From Mortierella alpina (Eukaryota; Mortierellomycota; Mortierellomycetes; Mortierellales; Mortierellaceae): a stretch of DNA of 64,000 bases. The DNA is taken from positions 1,674,001-1,738,000 of the forward strand of contig JANATF010000008.1 in NCBI GenBank assembly GCA_029449245.1, given 5' to 3'. Shown here piece after piece: positions 44,393-57,151 of the stretch. The translations under genes were made by a program, and so were the position numbers. Under the pieces are notes generated by a model. The model was not told the origin of the DNA, searched no databases, and saw only the letters and a program-made list of their open reading frames with translations. Position 1 is the first letter of the stretch. The number at the start of each line of letters is the position of its first letter.

Positions 44393-46646
44393 TGTTGTTC
44401 TTCTCCGTACTTGTAGAAGTCTTACTCTTTAGAGCACTATCCTTGAATACATGATTGTAATGCATCAAAGATCCCATTTCTTACGAATTCGTCGTGTGAC
44501 GCGTGGGTGGCCAGTCCATCGATGCGAGCGCGCTTCAGCCGCTGAGTACTACCCTAATCACTATTGCACCCTAACACGCTTTGCAACCACACCTTCTCAC
44601 ATGTGTGGAGAGACGCTGCTAACGTCTAAAGTGAGGACGATGTTCGATGTGGCGCTTTCGCCGTTTTTAACATCTTATGTTGTTGATGCACCTGTTTGTA
44701 GATTGTTGTTCCCAATTATCGTCAAAAGGGGGGTATGTGTGCGAGAAAGAAAGAAAGAGAGGAAGGGAGAGTAAACAGCATGTTGTTTTCAACCCATGAT
44801 AGTGTGTTTATGGTGCACCTGGCTTGAACCGCACTGGTGGCCAAGCTTGGATACGTTTGTTTCTTCGCGTGTCGGCAAAACAACTCGCGTTCCTTTTTTT
44901 CTCAGGCCTAACCCTGTCCCTTCCTTCGTACATGGCATACGACACCACCAGACACTACTTCCCAGCTTATTCATGGATAAACAAGGGTAGGTCTAGAAGC
45001 AAGAACAAGCCAGACTAGTGACGGCGGGCGCATACTCTGTATCACAAAACAAACAGATGCCTCTCTGCGGAACTTTGGCTAAAGAGAGCTATTGCATTGC
45101 ATGTCAATCGATTACAAACCGATTTCATCTCGAGAACCATGCAGACGAATAGGAGCATCCATGCATCTAAGCACAGCAGACAAGAGTTTGAGTAGGAGCT
45201 GGGGAAAATGGAAGCCTGGGAATCACCCCCCCCCCCCCCCCCCGCTGAAGAACTGCCTTTGTGACAGAGTCGAACAGGGACCACTTTGTGTTCTGGCGTT
45301 AGTGTTTCCGTAGTGCCCTCTTGCGTCGCACGGCTGTGCAAGAAAAAAAACACTAGTGGAGATGCCTCGAATTGCAATCAAAAGTTTGGCGTGGGCAAGC
45401 CAAGAATCAAGAGGATGAAGGGATCGCGACGAGAGCTCAATGCTCTCCTCCATGCCTCTCTTCCCTCTCATCCCTATGCGTAATATATAGAGCCCTGAAA
45501 ACGAGGCAAGACCCTCATCCTCTCCTTTCGTCTGGAGACAATATTCGGTCGTTCCTATTGTTCCTTTTTGCTCTTGGTCCAACAACTTGTTTGTTTACGC
45601 AGCTTCCCTGTTTTGGGAGATGGCTCACTTTCATATCGGAGGATGCAGTGTCAATATAAACAAAGGTGTATTTTTGATGTCCAGATGTCAACCCACCGAG
45701 GCGGTATTATTTTCATCTCTACCGCTGCAGGAGATGGTGTCAAGGGCCTCGCTACAGAACAGGGGGCCGATGACCCAGGCAGACATGGTTCCTGACCATC
45801 CTTTGCGAACATGGTCTGCCGACTCTCTCCGGCTCATCGCGCTACGCTTCTTGGCTGCTGTGTCTGTCCTCAAAAGTGGCACGGCTCCTAGGTTCGATCT
45901 CTCTTCTGTGCGATGTGGTACCGTCGCAAGGTACCTTTTTATTCTCTCTCCCTTGCGTCGGTGGGCGCATCAACAAACAGAGACACTAGCCCTCTCTGTC
46001 ATCCCTCGCTCCGTCCTGCGTTGCTTCATTGGGCTGAACCGCACTCGCCAACGCAAACAAACCGCTGCCTTTGCTGCAGGCTGCACGACGAACCTGACCG
46101 GTGACTAAAAACACCAGCAAGCATCTACCGCGCTGCCCCTGCGCAACAACTTGCACTCCTGCCGCATTCTCTGCCTCTCTGCTGGCCATCGATCCAGGTC
46201 TGCGGCTGTTCATATCATCTCCCCTGTTCTCGCGTGCTCAAGCCGGCAATTGGCACCCCGCACCTTTTTTTTCTTTCCTTCTTTTTCTCTTTTCTGGCCT
46301 GCTCTTCCGAATGCACTGCTCTCTCCTGTTCTTCACTTCTCCCATCTAGATTTGATCCATCCCTCCACTGTCGTCGCCCATTCCCCGCCCCTCGCCTCTC
46401 TATTTTCCGCCTCATCGCCACAGCACTGCCTTGCCTGTCCCTGTATTTCTTTCCCTCCAGCCAACCGCCACCCCGCACCGTTCCCACACTACGTCTGTCG
46501 TTCTCTCTTCCAAGCTGGCCCCTAGCCAAAGTGTACCCTCCCCCCTAATCAATCTATAAGATCACTAGTCTGCGAAGCGACTCTCCGACTCATTCCTCGG
46601 GGCATACCTCCATCCATCCACATCCCTCGATTCCGACGGCTGACTA
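44393..46646. other. Long intergenic region
   Basis: About 2.25 kb. Contains C18 at 45226-45243 and a CT-rich leader (46240-46540) ahead of the Zn2Cys6 gene. The plus-strand 173-codon frame at 45587-46108 has no recognisable protein character. A tRNA-like GGTTCGATC at about 45892 lacks a matching A box. Nothing else seen. Confidence 0.4.
45226..45243. repeat. Homopolymer C18
   Basis: Uninterrupted C run in intergenic DNA. Confidence 0.85.
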
Positions 46647-49600
46647 TGCATGAGAACAGCAGCCATAGCCACTTGCAGGCTAGGAACTTTTGGTAAGTGC
46701 ATCGCACACTGGCCCACATTCCTTGTCTCTCCGATTCTCCTGTCCATCGCCAATACGGCGAGCGTAAACCCTCCTGACAGACACAGCGCCGATGTCCATC
46801 CCGCACCATACCACAGCTATATATTTGCCACCCTCTCCAACGGCTCTTCTCCCCGCTCTTTTCACTCTGTCGCTGTTTTTACCCCACTTGATTGATTCCG
46901 CAGGTCCTTCGCATTTTTGAGGAAAGCGTGCGCCCTTCAACGTCCCCTCTATACCGTTATGGATCCTTTTATGGATATGATGGATGGACCTCTCTATCTT
47001 AGCACTAACCACTGCCACCTTACCAATCCACCACTTTGTCCCCTCGCATGTTGCTTGCCTTACTGTCACCAACTGTCCTTCTCTCAACCTGTATCGTCAC
47101 ACTTCTCTCGTGCCACAGGTCTAACCTAGCACAGGTAGCACCATCCGCAACACCCACAACGCCCTCCTCGCCAAGCGCACCAAAAATACCTCCAAAGAAA
47201 CCAACAAAGCGCATTCGTATCTCAACAGCATGTGTCAACTGCCGCCACAAAAAAATCAAGTGCGATGGCCAGGTACCGTGTGCGCACTGCGAAAAGTTCA
47301 GAGCCGAGTGCGTGTACCCTGTAGCGACCAAACCCGCCAACCAGGAATACGTCGAGACCTTGGAGAACAGGCTAAAGAGCGTGGAATCCCACCTCCATGG
47401 CCTACTCTCGCGCGGATGGGGCAAAGGTGCTACCGGTCAGATGGCTGTCGATGGCGATGCCCTAGACCTTATATCAGACGATGCTGAAACCCCCTCACCT
47501 TATACCCCGGCTTCCATCCCCGCATCGCCGCCCGCAAAGCATCCCAACGGCGATACTCACTCCTCCTCCCCTTTTAATTCCCAACCACGGCACTCGCGCA
47601 CTCTCTCCCTTTCACGGCAATTCTCAGGGGCATCAATCAGCACTCCAGCATTGACGGGAACGGACTCGGAGTCAGAAGATACAACTTTCACAAAGGACGA
47701 CTCCATGGAGGTTTTGGGCCTGCTCATGGGTAGCCTCAAGGTTGCACGCGACGGCGCCGCTCAATACATACCAAACGCCCTTGGTCAAAAGGAGCGCACC
47801 TACAACGACTCGAGAGTGTACAGCTCTTCCTCCTCAAATACCGCCGTTCCTGACTTCACAGCCCTTGACTGGGAATCAACAGAACCACCATCTCCCTATA
47901 CCCTGCCCAGCGCGCTCTTGGCGCCCAAGGCCATCGGAGCCCTCTTGGACATCTACTTCAACAGCGTCCACACCTTCCTGCCCGTTATCCATAAGACCAG
48001 TTTCTTGACGCTGTGTCAGGACAACGAATACCGTGTACCTCCGTTCCTATTGATGGCTATATGTGCTGTTGCAGCGCGCCATGCCACAGACTTTGAACTT
48101 CAGGAGATCCCCGAGCTGTCCAGCCTCAAGAGCCATCATGCGCTGTATGACCATGCACGGGCACTGCTGGATACATACATGGACGTGCCACGACTCAGTA
48201 CGGTTCAAGGACTGTTGTTGCTTGCTTACTATCAGACCAAGGAGAAGCGCTCTGGCCACTTTTTCCGCATTCGCATGTATGTCGACCTAGCGACCCGAAT
48301 GGCTCTCGACATGGGCCTGCACCGCACACTCCACAAGAATCTCAAGGAGGTTGAAACCGACAATCCCGAGGAAAGCCTCCCAAGTATAGGTGGTACTGGA
48401 TATCATAACAGATCAACGTTCGGGAACAGCAACATTACCTCAGCGTTCTCATCTCTTTTGACTGCGCGCCAGAACGAGGTTCAGCACAGTAGGGATACGC
48501 CGGGCCAACCCTCACTCGAGAAGCGCAGCGTGATACATCAAGAGAATCGACTGGCATGGCTTGGCTGCTTTTTCTTGGATGGGCTAATAAGTAGCCTGAT
48601 GGGTCAGGAGTATTGCGTGGCGAATGCGGCTTTGGACATGAGGAGTCTGATCGAAGAGGCCAGTCAAATGACGGATACAGTTCAGGGCGCGACGCTCATC
48701 TTTTGGTACCATCATCTGGAGCTGGTGCAGATCTATCGCCAGGTCTGTGTCTTTCATCGGGCGATTCTGAATGAGCGTGCCCTCTCCAGAGCCATCAAGG
48801 GTGCCGACATGCGTGCTATTGAGTCTTCGCTAGAAGAGTGGCTTTTGAACCTACCGGCCCACCTGGTCTACGTCGATACAAGCCAACAAGGCCCAGGCGC
48901 CGCTCTTCCGTCGTACTACACGCTCTATCTCCACCGGTTCTTCTACAGTCACCGGTTACTACTCTACCGGCCCCTTATTTCAAACAAAGCTCACCGTGGC
49001 GAACTCCGGGACAGCCGCTCCCCCCTTGCCAAGTGTGCAGAGGCGGCGTTGAAATTGACACAAATTGGCGAGATCATCTTCCAAAACTACAGCTGGCCCT
49101 GGCCTGGATGCGGGCTCTTTGCCTACCATATGCTCCAAGCTGCAGAAATCCACGTCTTCCAAATGGTCAACCAGTCTACTGTCGACTCGCAAAGCCTGTA
49201 TTACCGCACCATGGACTTGATCAAGGGGTATGTCAGTTTGGCTAGATTGCCGGATCTCGAGAAGGACATCATGGCCATGGAGGAGATGGTGAGCAGCTTC
49301 CTCTTGGCGCCATCCAGCCAGGAACCCGCTACTTCAGCTGTGAATCCCTCTTCCTCAAGTGGAGCTTACTCGCACCAACAGCAACCGCAGCACATGGTTA
49401 CCACACCAGCCTCCGACTACAGCTATGCAAGTGTCATGTCGCCCGCGTCTCCTGTGGAATCGGTCCAGCGAATGCCGATGGGCCATCACCGAGGGGATAC
49501 CGACATGTTCTCGCCGTTGCAAAACCATGCCTACCCTTCGTTTGAGACCGCCAGTCGCACCTTCCGCCCGCCCCAGAACATTGCCTCGACCATGGGCTCG

Positions 49601-50686
49601 TCTGTTTCGGGATTCGCTGCGCCCAGCTCCTTGCCAAGCTCAAATGGATTTTCTGTAGGCGCTTTTGATATGCAGAATGACTCCTCGGTTGCTGGAGGCC
49701 ATGCTCAAGTGCCGTCTTCCCCTGGCATGTACGACGCCTCTAGTGCTATGCCCTTTTACAGCTCTACCGGGAACACGACTGGTTCTGGACCTATGAACAT
49801 GTTTGGTGGGGCAAGTCATCAGACGAATGGTCTCTCGTATGGTCAACCCTCATTCCTGCAGCCAACACTCACTCCAGTCGGTGATCTGTTGGGACTTGGC
49901 CATGGGATCGACAACCGCATATTCAATGCCCCGACATCCACCCCAACCGTCGCTCCGGGGTCAGCGGCCGGCACAGCCAATCAGTCCCAGCCTTTCTCGC
50001 AAACCGTTGACCCTACAATGAAAAAGTCGACTTTGCCTCCACCAAAGCCTCCAAAGCGGGTCTTGTCGCAATCGACAGGCAGCTCTAGCTCGTCGTCCAT
50101 GAGCCAGAGTGGAAAGCCTCCTGTGCCCAAGAAACCGACGCGGCTGACCGAGATCGCACCCGCGCAGCCTCGCTGGATCGCACCACGCCCGAATAGCTCT
50201 GGTCCAACGACTCCGACGTTGATCATCCCCCCAGCGTTGCCGGTGCCTTTGGTCCCTTCCAACTCTGGTCCAGAAATGTATTATGGTGGCAAGCCCGCTA
50301 GCTCGAATAGTCACAGCATGCCGCCACCTAGTTACCCTAGCTCGGGGCCCATTGCCCTCCCTGCTAACCATGGTCGGCCACCCATCAAGGTACTGCAGCC
50401 TCAGACGACCTTGTACGGCATGGGTAACCTTGTAAATTCATTGGGCGTCGAGCAACAGGCTCATGCCATTGATGACGACATGTCGACGGCCCCATCAGAG
50501 AGAAGCTATTATGATGACCATGAGCATGCGCTCCACTACTTGCAGAGTAAGTTTTACACATGTGAATGTTATGCTCGCGTCCCTGCCTTGCAAGCGCTCT
50601 AACCGTTCTTCTTCTGATACTCTTTTTTAGTGAACCCTCAACTTTACGACCCAGTCCCGCCCAACAACCGGCGCCAGCTCATTTAG
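46647..50686 (+). CDS. Zn2Cys6 (zinc cluster) transcription factor with fungal_trans domain
   Basis: The main exon runs from about 47137 to 50546. A last exon at 50631-50686 adds NPQLYDPVPPNNRRQLI. The zinc cluster at about 47231-47313 is CVNCRHKKIKC then CAHCEKFRAEC (C-x2-C-x6-C-x5-C-x2-C-x6-C), preceded by basic residues and followed by a coiled-coil-like linker (YVETLENRLKSVESHLHGLL). A fungal-specific transcription-factor middle domain follows (LLDIYFNSVHTFLPVIHKTS onward, 47938 to about 49300). The last ~400 residues are Ser/Pro-rich. The 5' end is uncertain. An ATG at 46647 followed by a GTAAGT donor, an exon from about 46905, and an ATG at 46960 (MDPFMDMMDGPL) are all possible, with short introns before 47137. 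Target genes cannot be inferred. Confidence 0.88.
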
Positions 50687-51064
50687 ACGCTTATTTCTCC
50701 CGTCCACTTTTCTCACTTCCTCTGCTCTCTTCCAAATCTCTCTCCCTTTTATGATTATGCTCTTATTCCTTCCCTGTAATCTCTCGACCTAAGAAAAGGG
50801 TGATGACGATCGCGACAACTCCACAAAAAAGTGCTTTTGTAATTCTGTATAATATACCCTAAGCAACATTTAAGATGTAGTATTCTGTATGCATTTAACT
50901 GAAGGCAGTTTCTAGTCTATTGTGAATGAGTATCAGTGCGCTGGAGCAACAGGAAGAATGGAATCAGACAGATCTATTACATAGAGCAACGAAGAGTGTA
51001 AGAAGAATGCCTCAACGGCCATCATCACTGACATGCTCCAATATTTTCCAGATAAAGAGGGGAA
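50687..51064. other. Convergent 3' regions
   Basis: About 380 bases between the Zn2Cys6 gene and the minus-strand ferredoxin gene. No coding signal. Confidence 0.4.
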
Positions 51065-52303
51065 CTATACGTACGCGTTTCGGGTAACGCTTGGAAGCCT
51101 GGCGATAATGCCATCCAAATCCTTGTTCATCAATACTTGACATCCAAGGCGAGAGCTAGGTAAAGTTGGCGGAGGGAACATGAGTTGACATAATAGGTCA
51201 GTGTTGAGGAATGGGACCTTTTGAGTCGTCTTCGCCAATACCCTCGGGTTTAGGTCCTTACGTATCCGTCAATCCGAATGCAAGGTCCAGCATATCGTTT
51301 TCTTCATCAGTTGGCTCTTCCAGCTTTGAGAATGAGTCTTCGTCCAAAATTAAGTGACATGTCGAGCAGGCCAACGATGCTTCACAGGCACCTAAATAAT
51401 CCGACAAAAAAAATAGACATTCGGATCAAAAGGTGAATATCCAGGTTGAGCAAATACTTTTCGAACCCGTCGCGATGAGGAGCAAAATGGCTGTTGTCGT
51501 ACCTTCGATATCAATATCATTCGCCCAGGCTACATCCAACAAACTCTCGCCCTCGTGTGCCTGTACTGAAATTTCTTCCCCATCCTGCATGACGAAATTA
51601 ACCTGGAAGCCCTCTCCTGGTCCTGGACGACCCTTTTTAGTGTACTGAATGCCTATTGTCGAAATCGGATATCAGATAAATCGGATAAAACTTGAGAATC
51701 TGTGTGTGTTCCGATCTGCAGACCTGCGTCCCTGGATGCTGTTGTGCCTGAGCTCCTTTTTTTTCCCGCCAAATCGAAATCACCCTCTATTTCTCCTCAA
51801 GAGTGATTTGCAACGGGCTTCCGTTCAGAACTCGATCCTGTGTATTGAAAGTGTGTCGTTATAACACAGCAAAGGCCCAAGATCGTCCGCTGGAATGTAG
51901 AGCGCATCTGCATCCTTAGATAGTAGCTTCCAGGCCATATTCAGTTACTGCGCAGTGAACCTGTTCGAGATATGTTCTCTTTTACGCTTTCCTCCCCTTG
52001 AACCCGTCCTTGCATACATGCCTATGCGAGAATATCTCTTGAGTTGGGCTGTGTTGACTTACCGGAGGCGGTTGAGAATTGTGCGAATCTGCAGTTGGTG
52101 GGAGCGGCAATAGTCCTTGCTACGGAGTGCGGCATTGTCTTTCTCAAACCAGCAATTGTCAATGCCGAAGCAGATAGCGATCTGGTCGTAGAGCCATTGT
52201 GTGCTGCTGCTCTTCCTATTGTCCTTGAGGCTGTGAGTCTGGCGATGTAAGCTGTGCTTGAGAGTGTTCTCCAAGCGGTGGTTGCTGCGAGTATAGAGGT
52301 CAT
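51065..52303 (-). CDS. YAH1: Mitochondrial [2Fe-2S] ferredoxin (adrenodoxin/Yah1 type)
   Basis: Four exons (52303-52063, 51652-51503, 51391-51262, 51155-51065) give about 203 residues. The first exon encodes an Arg/Ser/Ala-rich presequence without acidic residues ([20 protein letters not shown]). The fold then begins with [38 protein letters not shown], and the cluster ligands C-x5-C-x2-C ([17 protein letters not shown]), with the fourth Cys in [27 protein letters not shown] is diagnostic of adrenodoxin-like ferredoxins. It delivers electrons for Fe-S cluster assembly, heme A synthesis and related steps in the matrix. Intron 1 is about 410 nt. An ATG-led 36-codon minus-strand frame at about 51940 lies inside it and is not needed for the model. 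Confidence 0.93.
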
Positions 52304-55300
52304 GCCGGATGAGTGTCCTGTGGTTAGTGTTGCATGATCAGATCACCCCACAAAAAAAATGGATCCCGCTCTCTTCTCGTAGATCACGTGTTATCTGCTT
52401 TGCCTGCTGCTTCTGGAAGCAGTTATTCCACAACGCGATTGGAAATAAGCTGACAAGCAGCATACAAGCATCTCACCTGCATCCTTCGGTGTATCTTCAC
52501 AGGGTCTTTGAGGCATTTATTCCACACCTCCTCTGCGAGTAAGCTGACTTTCTTCTCTCGCAAATGAGCGGCACCGGAAAAGAGATACATGGAGGCTCAT
52601 GCAACCCTATGTCTCCAAATGATTATCGTTGCTAAGTCGTTTTTCCATATTTGTTCACTTTGGCTTGAAGATGAGGGGGTACATACAGTAAAAGAAAATA
52701 TCATGAGTGAGCTCTTGTGACACGAGCATTCACCAATCTAAAGAGCAGTGGATGATGCTCTCCTTCGGTTTCTCTATGCCCATCTCTCTTCTCTAGAGTT
52801 TTGTTCCAGGCATCAGTTAGACACACTCTAGGATTAGAACAACAAGAACAAGTAGGTCACTTCTCCGCGGAAATAATTGTTTAGGTTTTCGATTTGGTGA
52901 TCCTCAGGTACCTTTCATCCTTCAAGGGACCACAACGGTACCCTGGAACCAGTATCTACGCATGTATACATAGCCCAACAGGTTAGATATGGCACTGCAT
53001 GCAGATGTAAATATATCGCTGCTGTGTTTTCCGTATTCTTCCTAGGTAGATTCGAGGATGTACAGTGTACATTCACGATGGTATGGTTGTCACTGAAGAA
53101 AGGGTCAAAGATTGCTATGCTCCTAAACTCTACAGTGCTTTGCTTTCAATGTACTGGGAATTTTTATAGAGCAACAAATTGTCAGCGCTAGCTTGTTACG
53201 CCCACGGGAGGAATATTTTTTTCTCTCTTTCTCTCTGTGCTGACAGATACCCATTTCACTCGTAATGGCCCAAATCATTGTAGTACTTCTTGCCATCGGT
53301 AGCTTTTCTGGCGTAACTAGACTGTTCATATTAGGCACATGGCCGGTCAGGAGCTGGCCTGGGGCAGAGGTGGGAACAAGTCTATTGCGACTTATGTACT
53401 TGTGCATGCGGACTTCATTTCTGGCTTCTCATTCACAGGGAGGTAGCCAATGGCGTGCTGGATCCACAGCAGCGGCCTTATGCAATGACGATCATCAGTG
53501 AGTGCTTCATTTCATTGTTGACGGCTGTCGTTCTTGTGTGAACATATGGCTACCTTGACATATACATCTCACCACATTGTACCCCATCGTGTATTTGATC
53601 CTTCATGAATCCCCGTAACCAGGGTAGGTCTCACTTGAGGTCGAGTATTGTACAGCTTCATGATACTGCCTTGGATAATAGGGACTTGGCCAGTAGGAGC
53701 CGTGTTCCAGGGAGATATGTGTATGACTCTCTTTCACAAATAGCGTTCTTTGGAGCTCGTCTTGCGATGCTTAGCAATCATTCTTCCACAGTTTGCTCCA
53801 CCACAGAGAGCAGGCTCGAAAGGGATTGATCAAGCACCTCATCGTCCTCATGGCAAAACGGACAGCCTTCTCTGCTCGCTGATTGGCAATATGAAACCAT
53901 AAGACAGGTGCGGGAGTGAATTTCGAAATACTGGCTAGAGTTCAATGGGCGATCAGCAAAGATGGAGTGTAAGGTACCCCTGCTTGAGGCTCTGCTGCAC
54001 TTTCCTTGTCAGGCCCTTGTCTATCCACCTCATAAGTTCTTACAGCGGTAAGACTAATGATGACATTGGTGTACAAGGAAACTCTTTGCACATCGCGCCT
54101 CTTCAATTCACAGATCTGTCAAAGTTCCTTCCACTTTTTTTGATACGAGACTACGCACTCTTGCGTCGTACTGCCCATCACACAGCGCTTTCCGAATGAT
54201 GCCCCAAGCTGTTGGTCTTAGATCAGGTTTGGTACGTGCATAGTATCCCGCGTTCTGTCTGTTGCGGCCAGCAAACCCATCTTCCCGCCCCTGAATTATG
54301 CAAGGTCACTGATGAACCAAACAACTTGTTCACGCCGTTTGTGCTTTACGATCTAACTGCTGTGACAACAAATCGATTGGCTGCCGTTCGTTCGGCAAGT
54401 ACAGAGATCGGGTGTTGACAATCCTTTTCTCAAAAGAGGGGGATGGAATATATGTCCTTGATAAAAGATCATGACGCTCCTCTTCAGCGATCATGGAGCT
54501 TCGCGTCCTCTATTGTGACGAATTCAGAGGAAAGGCATTTGAGGGCCTCATGTGCGTCATCGCGTTGAGCAGACTCTCCCCGTAGTATTTTTTATTTTGG
54601 TTTGCACCTGCCTTCTTGGCGCACAGCGAACGACAGCCTCATGGGAGTCAGCTAGCACTATTCGGGCATGTTCCTTTCGGGCACTCTGCCTGCCCTTTTG
54701 CTTTATTTGAAAATACAAGCAAGAGAAAACTGCAACATATTTTTTTAAAGTAAGGTAAGTGCGACTGAATTGATATTGAGAATTTCCAAGCAATACCATA
54801 ACCATCTACCGGTGCCGAATTCTTGGGAGCGGAGACTATCATTACCTGCCACGCTTAAGACCTTCTCAGGTCCCGAACTCATCAGACTAGACTATGCAAC
54901 TCAACTTTTTTCTTGTTCGTTGATACAATGAATCATTCATGCTCATGCATTCACTCACCCGCAGGCTGCTCATCTGCTCTTCCCCTTCCGCAAGGTACTA
55001 CCCATCAGGCTGGTGATTCCTTGCATGCACCATCGACACACAGTATCCTTGAAGGTGCAGTCTATATCGGCGCATATGTCTATGCTCCTTGTATTCTATT
55101 CTGAAATGCGGATTGACGAACAGGTGCAGATAGATCTGCCCCTGTGCTGCACTCTTTGAAGGAGCAGGGCGATGCCGGTGATAAACATATTTGTATATTC
55201 TCTTTTTTTATTTCACCGAGCTCCCATTTATTCGACTCTCCTACTTTCCCTTGCAGAACCCATTGTCAAGTGCTGCTACGGTAGCAACTTTTACCCATGG

Positions 55301-57151
55301 ACGCACAGTATAGCAAGTCGTGGTCAGGTTTTCTCCGTGCTCCTTCCTCTCACCCCCTCTTCCTTCTTAACCTCACTGTTTTTTTTAAGCCGCTGTTTGC
55401 CATTCGTGAGTTGAACCAGGAACGACGACCGCATTGTAAGCACCACTATTGACCGATGGGTGGAATCATCAGGCTAAGCATCACCTATAGCCCAAAGAGC
55501 TTTGTGCATTTGCATTTATTTGTTGATGGTCGCCTCACCCCCATTATTCATTCATCCACCCCCTTCGTTCTGTTGACAGTTTCCTCATCAGTGAACTTTG
55601 AATTATGCAACTATGGCCTACTGTGTTCTTCCTCGTTCTGTATCATGTTTTCTTCTGCATTCTCGATGCTCCCGTGGACTTTCTGACAGAAGGTTGTTCT
55701 CATGTCGGCAAACGGGCCAGGACGAAGGAATACTCTTTTGAAATCGTTTGACTTTCAAGTTGATTATATAAAGTTCTGTAATGTACGAATTTGAATTCAT
55801 TGCGGGCTACATATACCTACCTGGTCCGCTTCCCTTTTAGCAGCAACCTCCCTGCTGAATCCTCGGTCGTCGCCCTTGCCCTTCTTCACGTTTGCCTTCT
55901 CTATCTGCTGCATTCTCTTCCTCTCTCTCACACACGCTCCTTCTCCTCACCCTCTTCTCCTTCGCCTACTTAGCACACACGCTCGACTCGTTGCATTTGA
56001 CACAATTCACGTCGCATTCGCCTCCTGCGCCATTCTCGCCGTGGTTTATTCTTTCTGAATTTCACCGCTTGCCATTTCTCACATTCTCCTGCCACAATTC
56101 CACAGCTTTCTATTGTTATTCTACCTGGCTCTCCTTTTCTGGCGGTTCCTGCATCAAATTATTGATAAACGCCAGCCTATGAATTGTTTCGGTCCGTTGG
56201 TCCTGACATTCACCCTCCATTCAACCCTTCATTTGGCCTGCAACTGCAAAGAAACAGCATAACGAGAACTAGCGCCTATTTTTGTTTCGAAAGGCACGCT
56301 GTGTTGTTCTTTGCTGCTATATCTGAGCGTTGCCAATCTGCCCACAATCTTGGATCAGACCGGGCTATCAACTTCAACTTTCGTAAGCAAACCACGAGGG
56401 GCGAAAAGGACTGAAGAAGGAGCAAGCGACCCTTTGGATCGGGATCACGTTCAGCAAAGAGCAAAAGGACACGCAGAGCACCTCATGCTGTCTCGTCGCC
56501 GGTGCTGTGTAATTTATTATTGAAAGTACAGGTGTGTGACAATGACCTCCCCCCTCCCCCTTGTCGCTGACTGCTTGCACAACTTGACCCTGGTCCCGGC
56601 GAGTGGGAACAGCGGCTCTTTGCATGCTCCGGTTTCAGTGCCCCTGGAGACGCTCCAATTGCCCATTTGCTGTGTAGGACTCGTGTGGTTACTCCGGTCT
56701 TTTAAAAAATAATAACAGTCGTTTTTTTTTCTTTTTCTTTCTTCGAACGGCCTCCTTGTCCTTTCTTGACCACCTTGGTCTTATCTCTCTATTTACTTGT
56801 TTCCTCCTTCCGTCAGTTCTTCCTTACCGTTCCCTTTTGCTGTAAACTGTATCTCTAGTAGAGCATTTGAGGCATGCTCTCAAGTGCCTTCTATACCCAC
56901 CATCCCAAAAGCGTATCCTCTCTCCCCTAACACCACACATACCTCAATTGCTCACCTGAAGATCTATTAACTTACCATTGCCCCCTGTCTTAAACTCAGC
57001 TGAAAGCACCATTCTGCTCCAACTCACTGGACCGCAGCTTACCGATCGCAGGCATATACCCTCTACCCACGCATCCACCACTACCACTAGCACTCACAAC
57101 AAGAACACTCGGGGACAGTAACCTCCACGTACCATTCCCATTCCGATCAGG
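52304..57151. other. Gene-poor 4.8-kb stretch
   Basis: No open frame over about 96 codons and none with a recognisable motif. 52600-54900 is of mixed composition with no terminal repeats or reverse-transcriptase/transposase-like frames seen. 55800-57150 becomes pyrimidine-rich and is probably promoter and leader of the velvet gene, with T-rich blocks at 56720-56760. No tRNA or rRNA recognised. Confidence 0.45.

Noticed and set aside
45885-45905. tRNA B-box-like GGTTCGATC
   Set aside because: No A box at the right distance and no cloverleaf arms could be drawn.
45587-46108. 173-codon plus-strand frame
   Set aside because: No motif, no CT-rich leader or splice context, and composition like the surrounding intergenic DNA; may be chance.
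51820-51945. 36-codon minus-strand frame in ferredoxin intron 1
   Set aside because: Too short, not needed for the ferredoxin fold, and flanking splice sites would break the frame that gives a complete protein.
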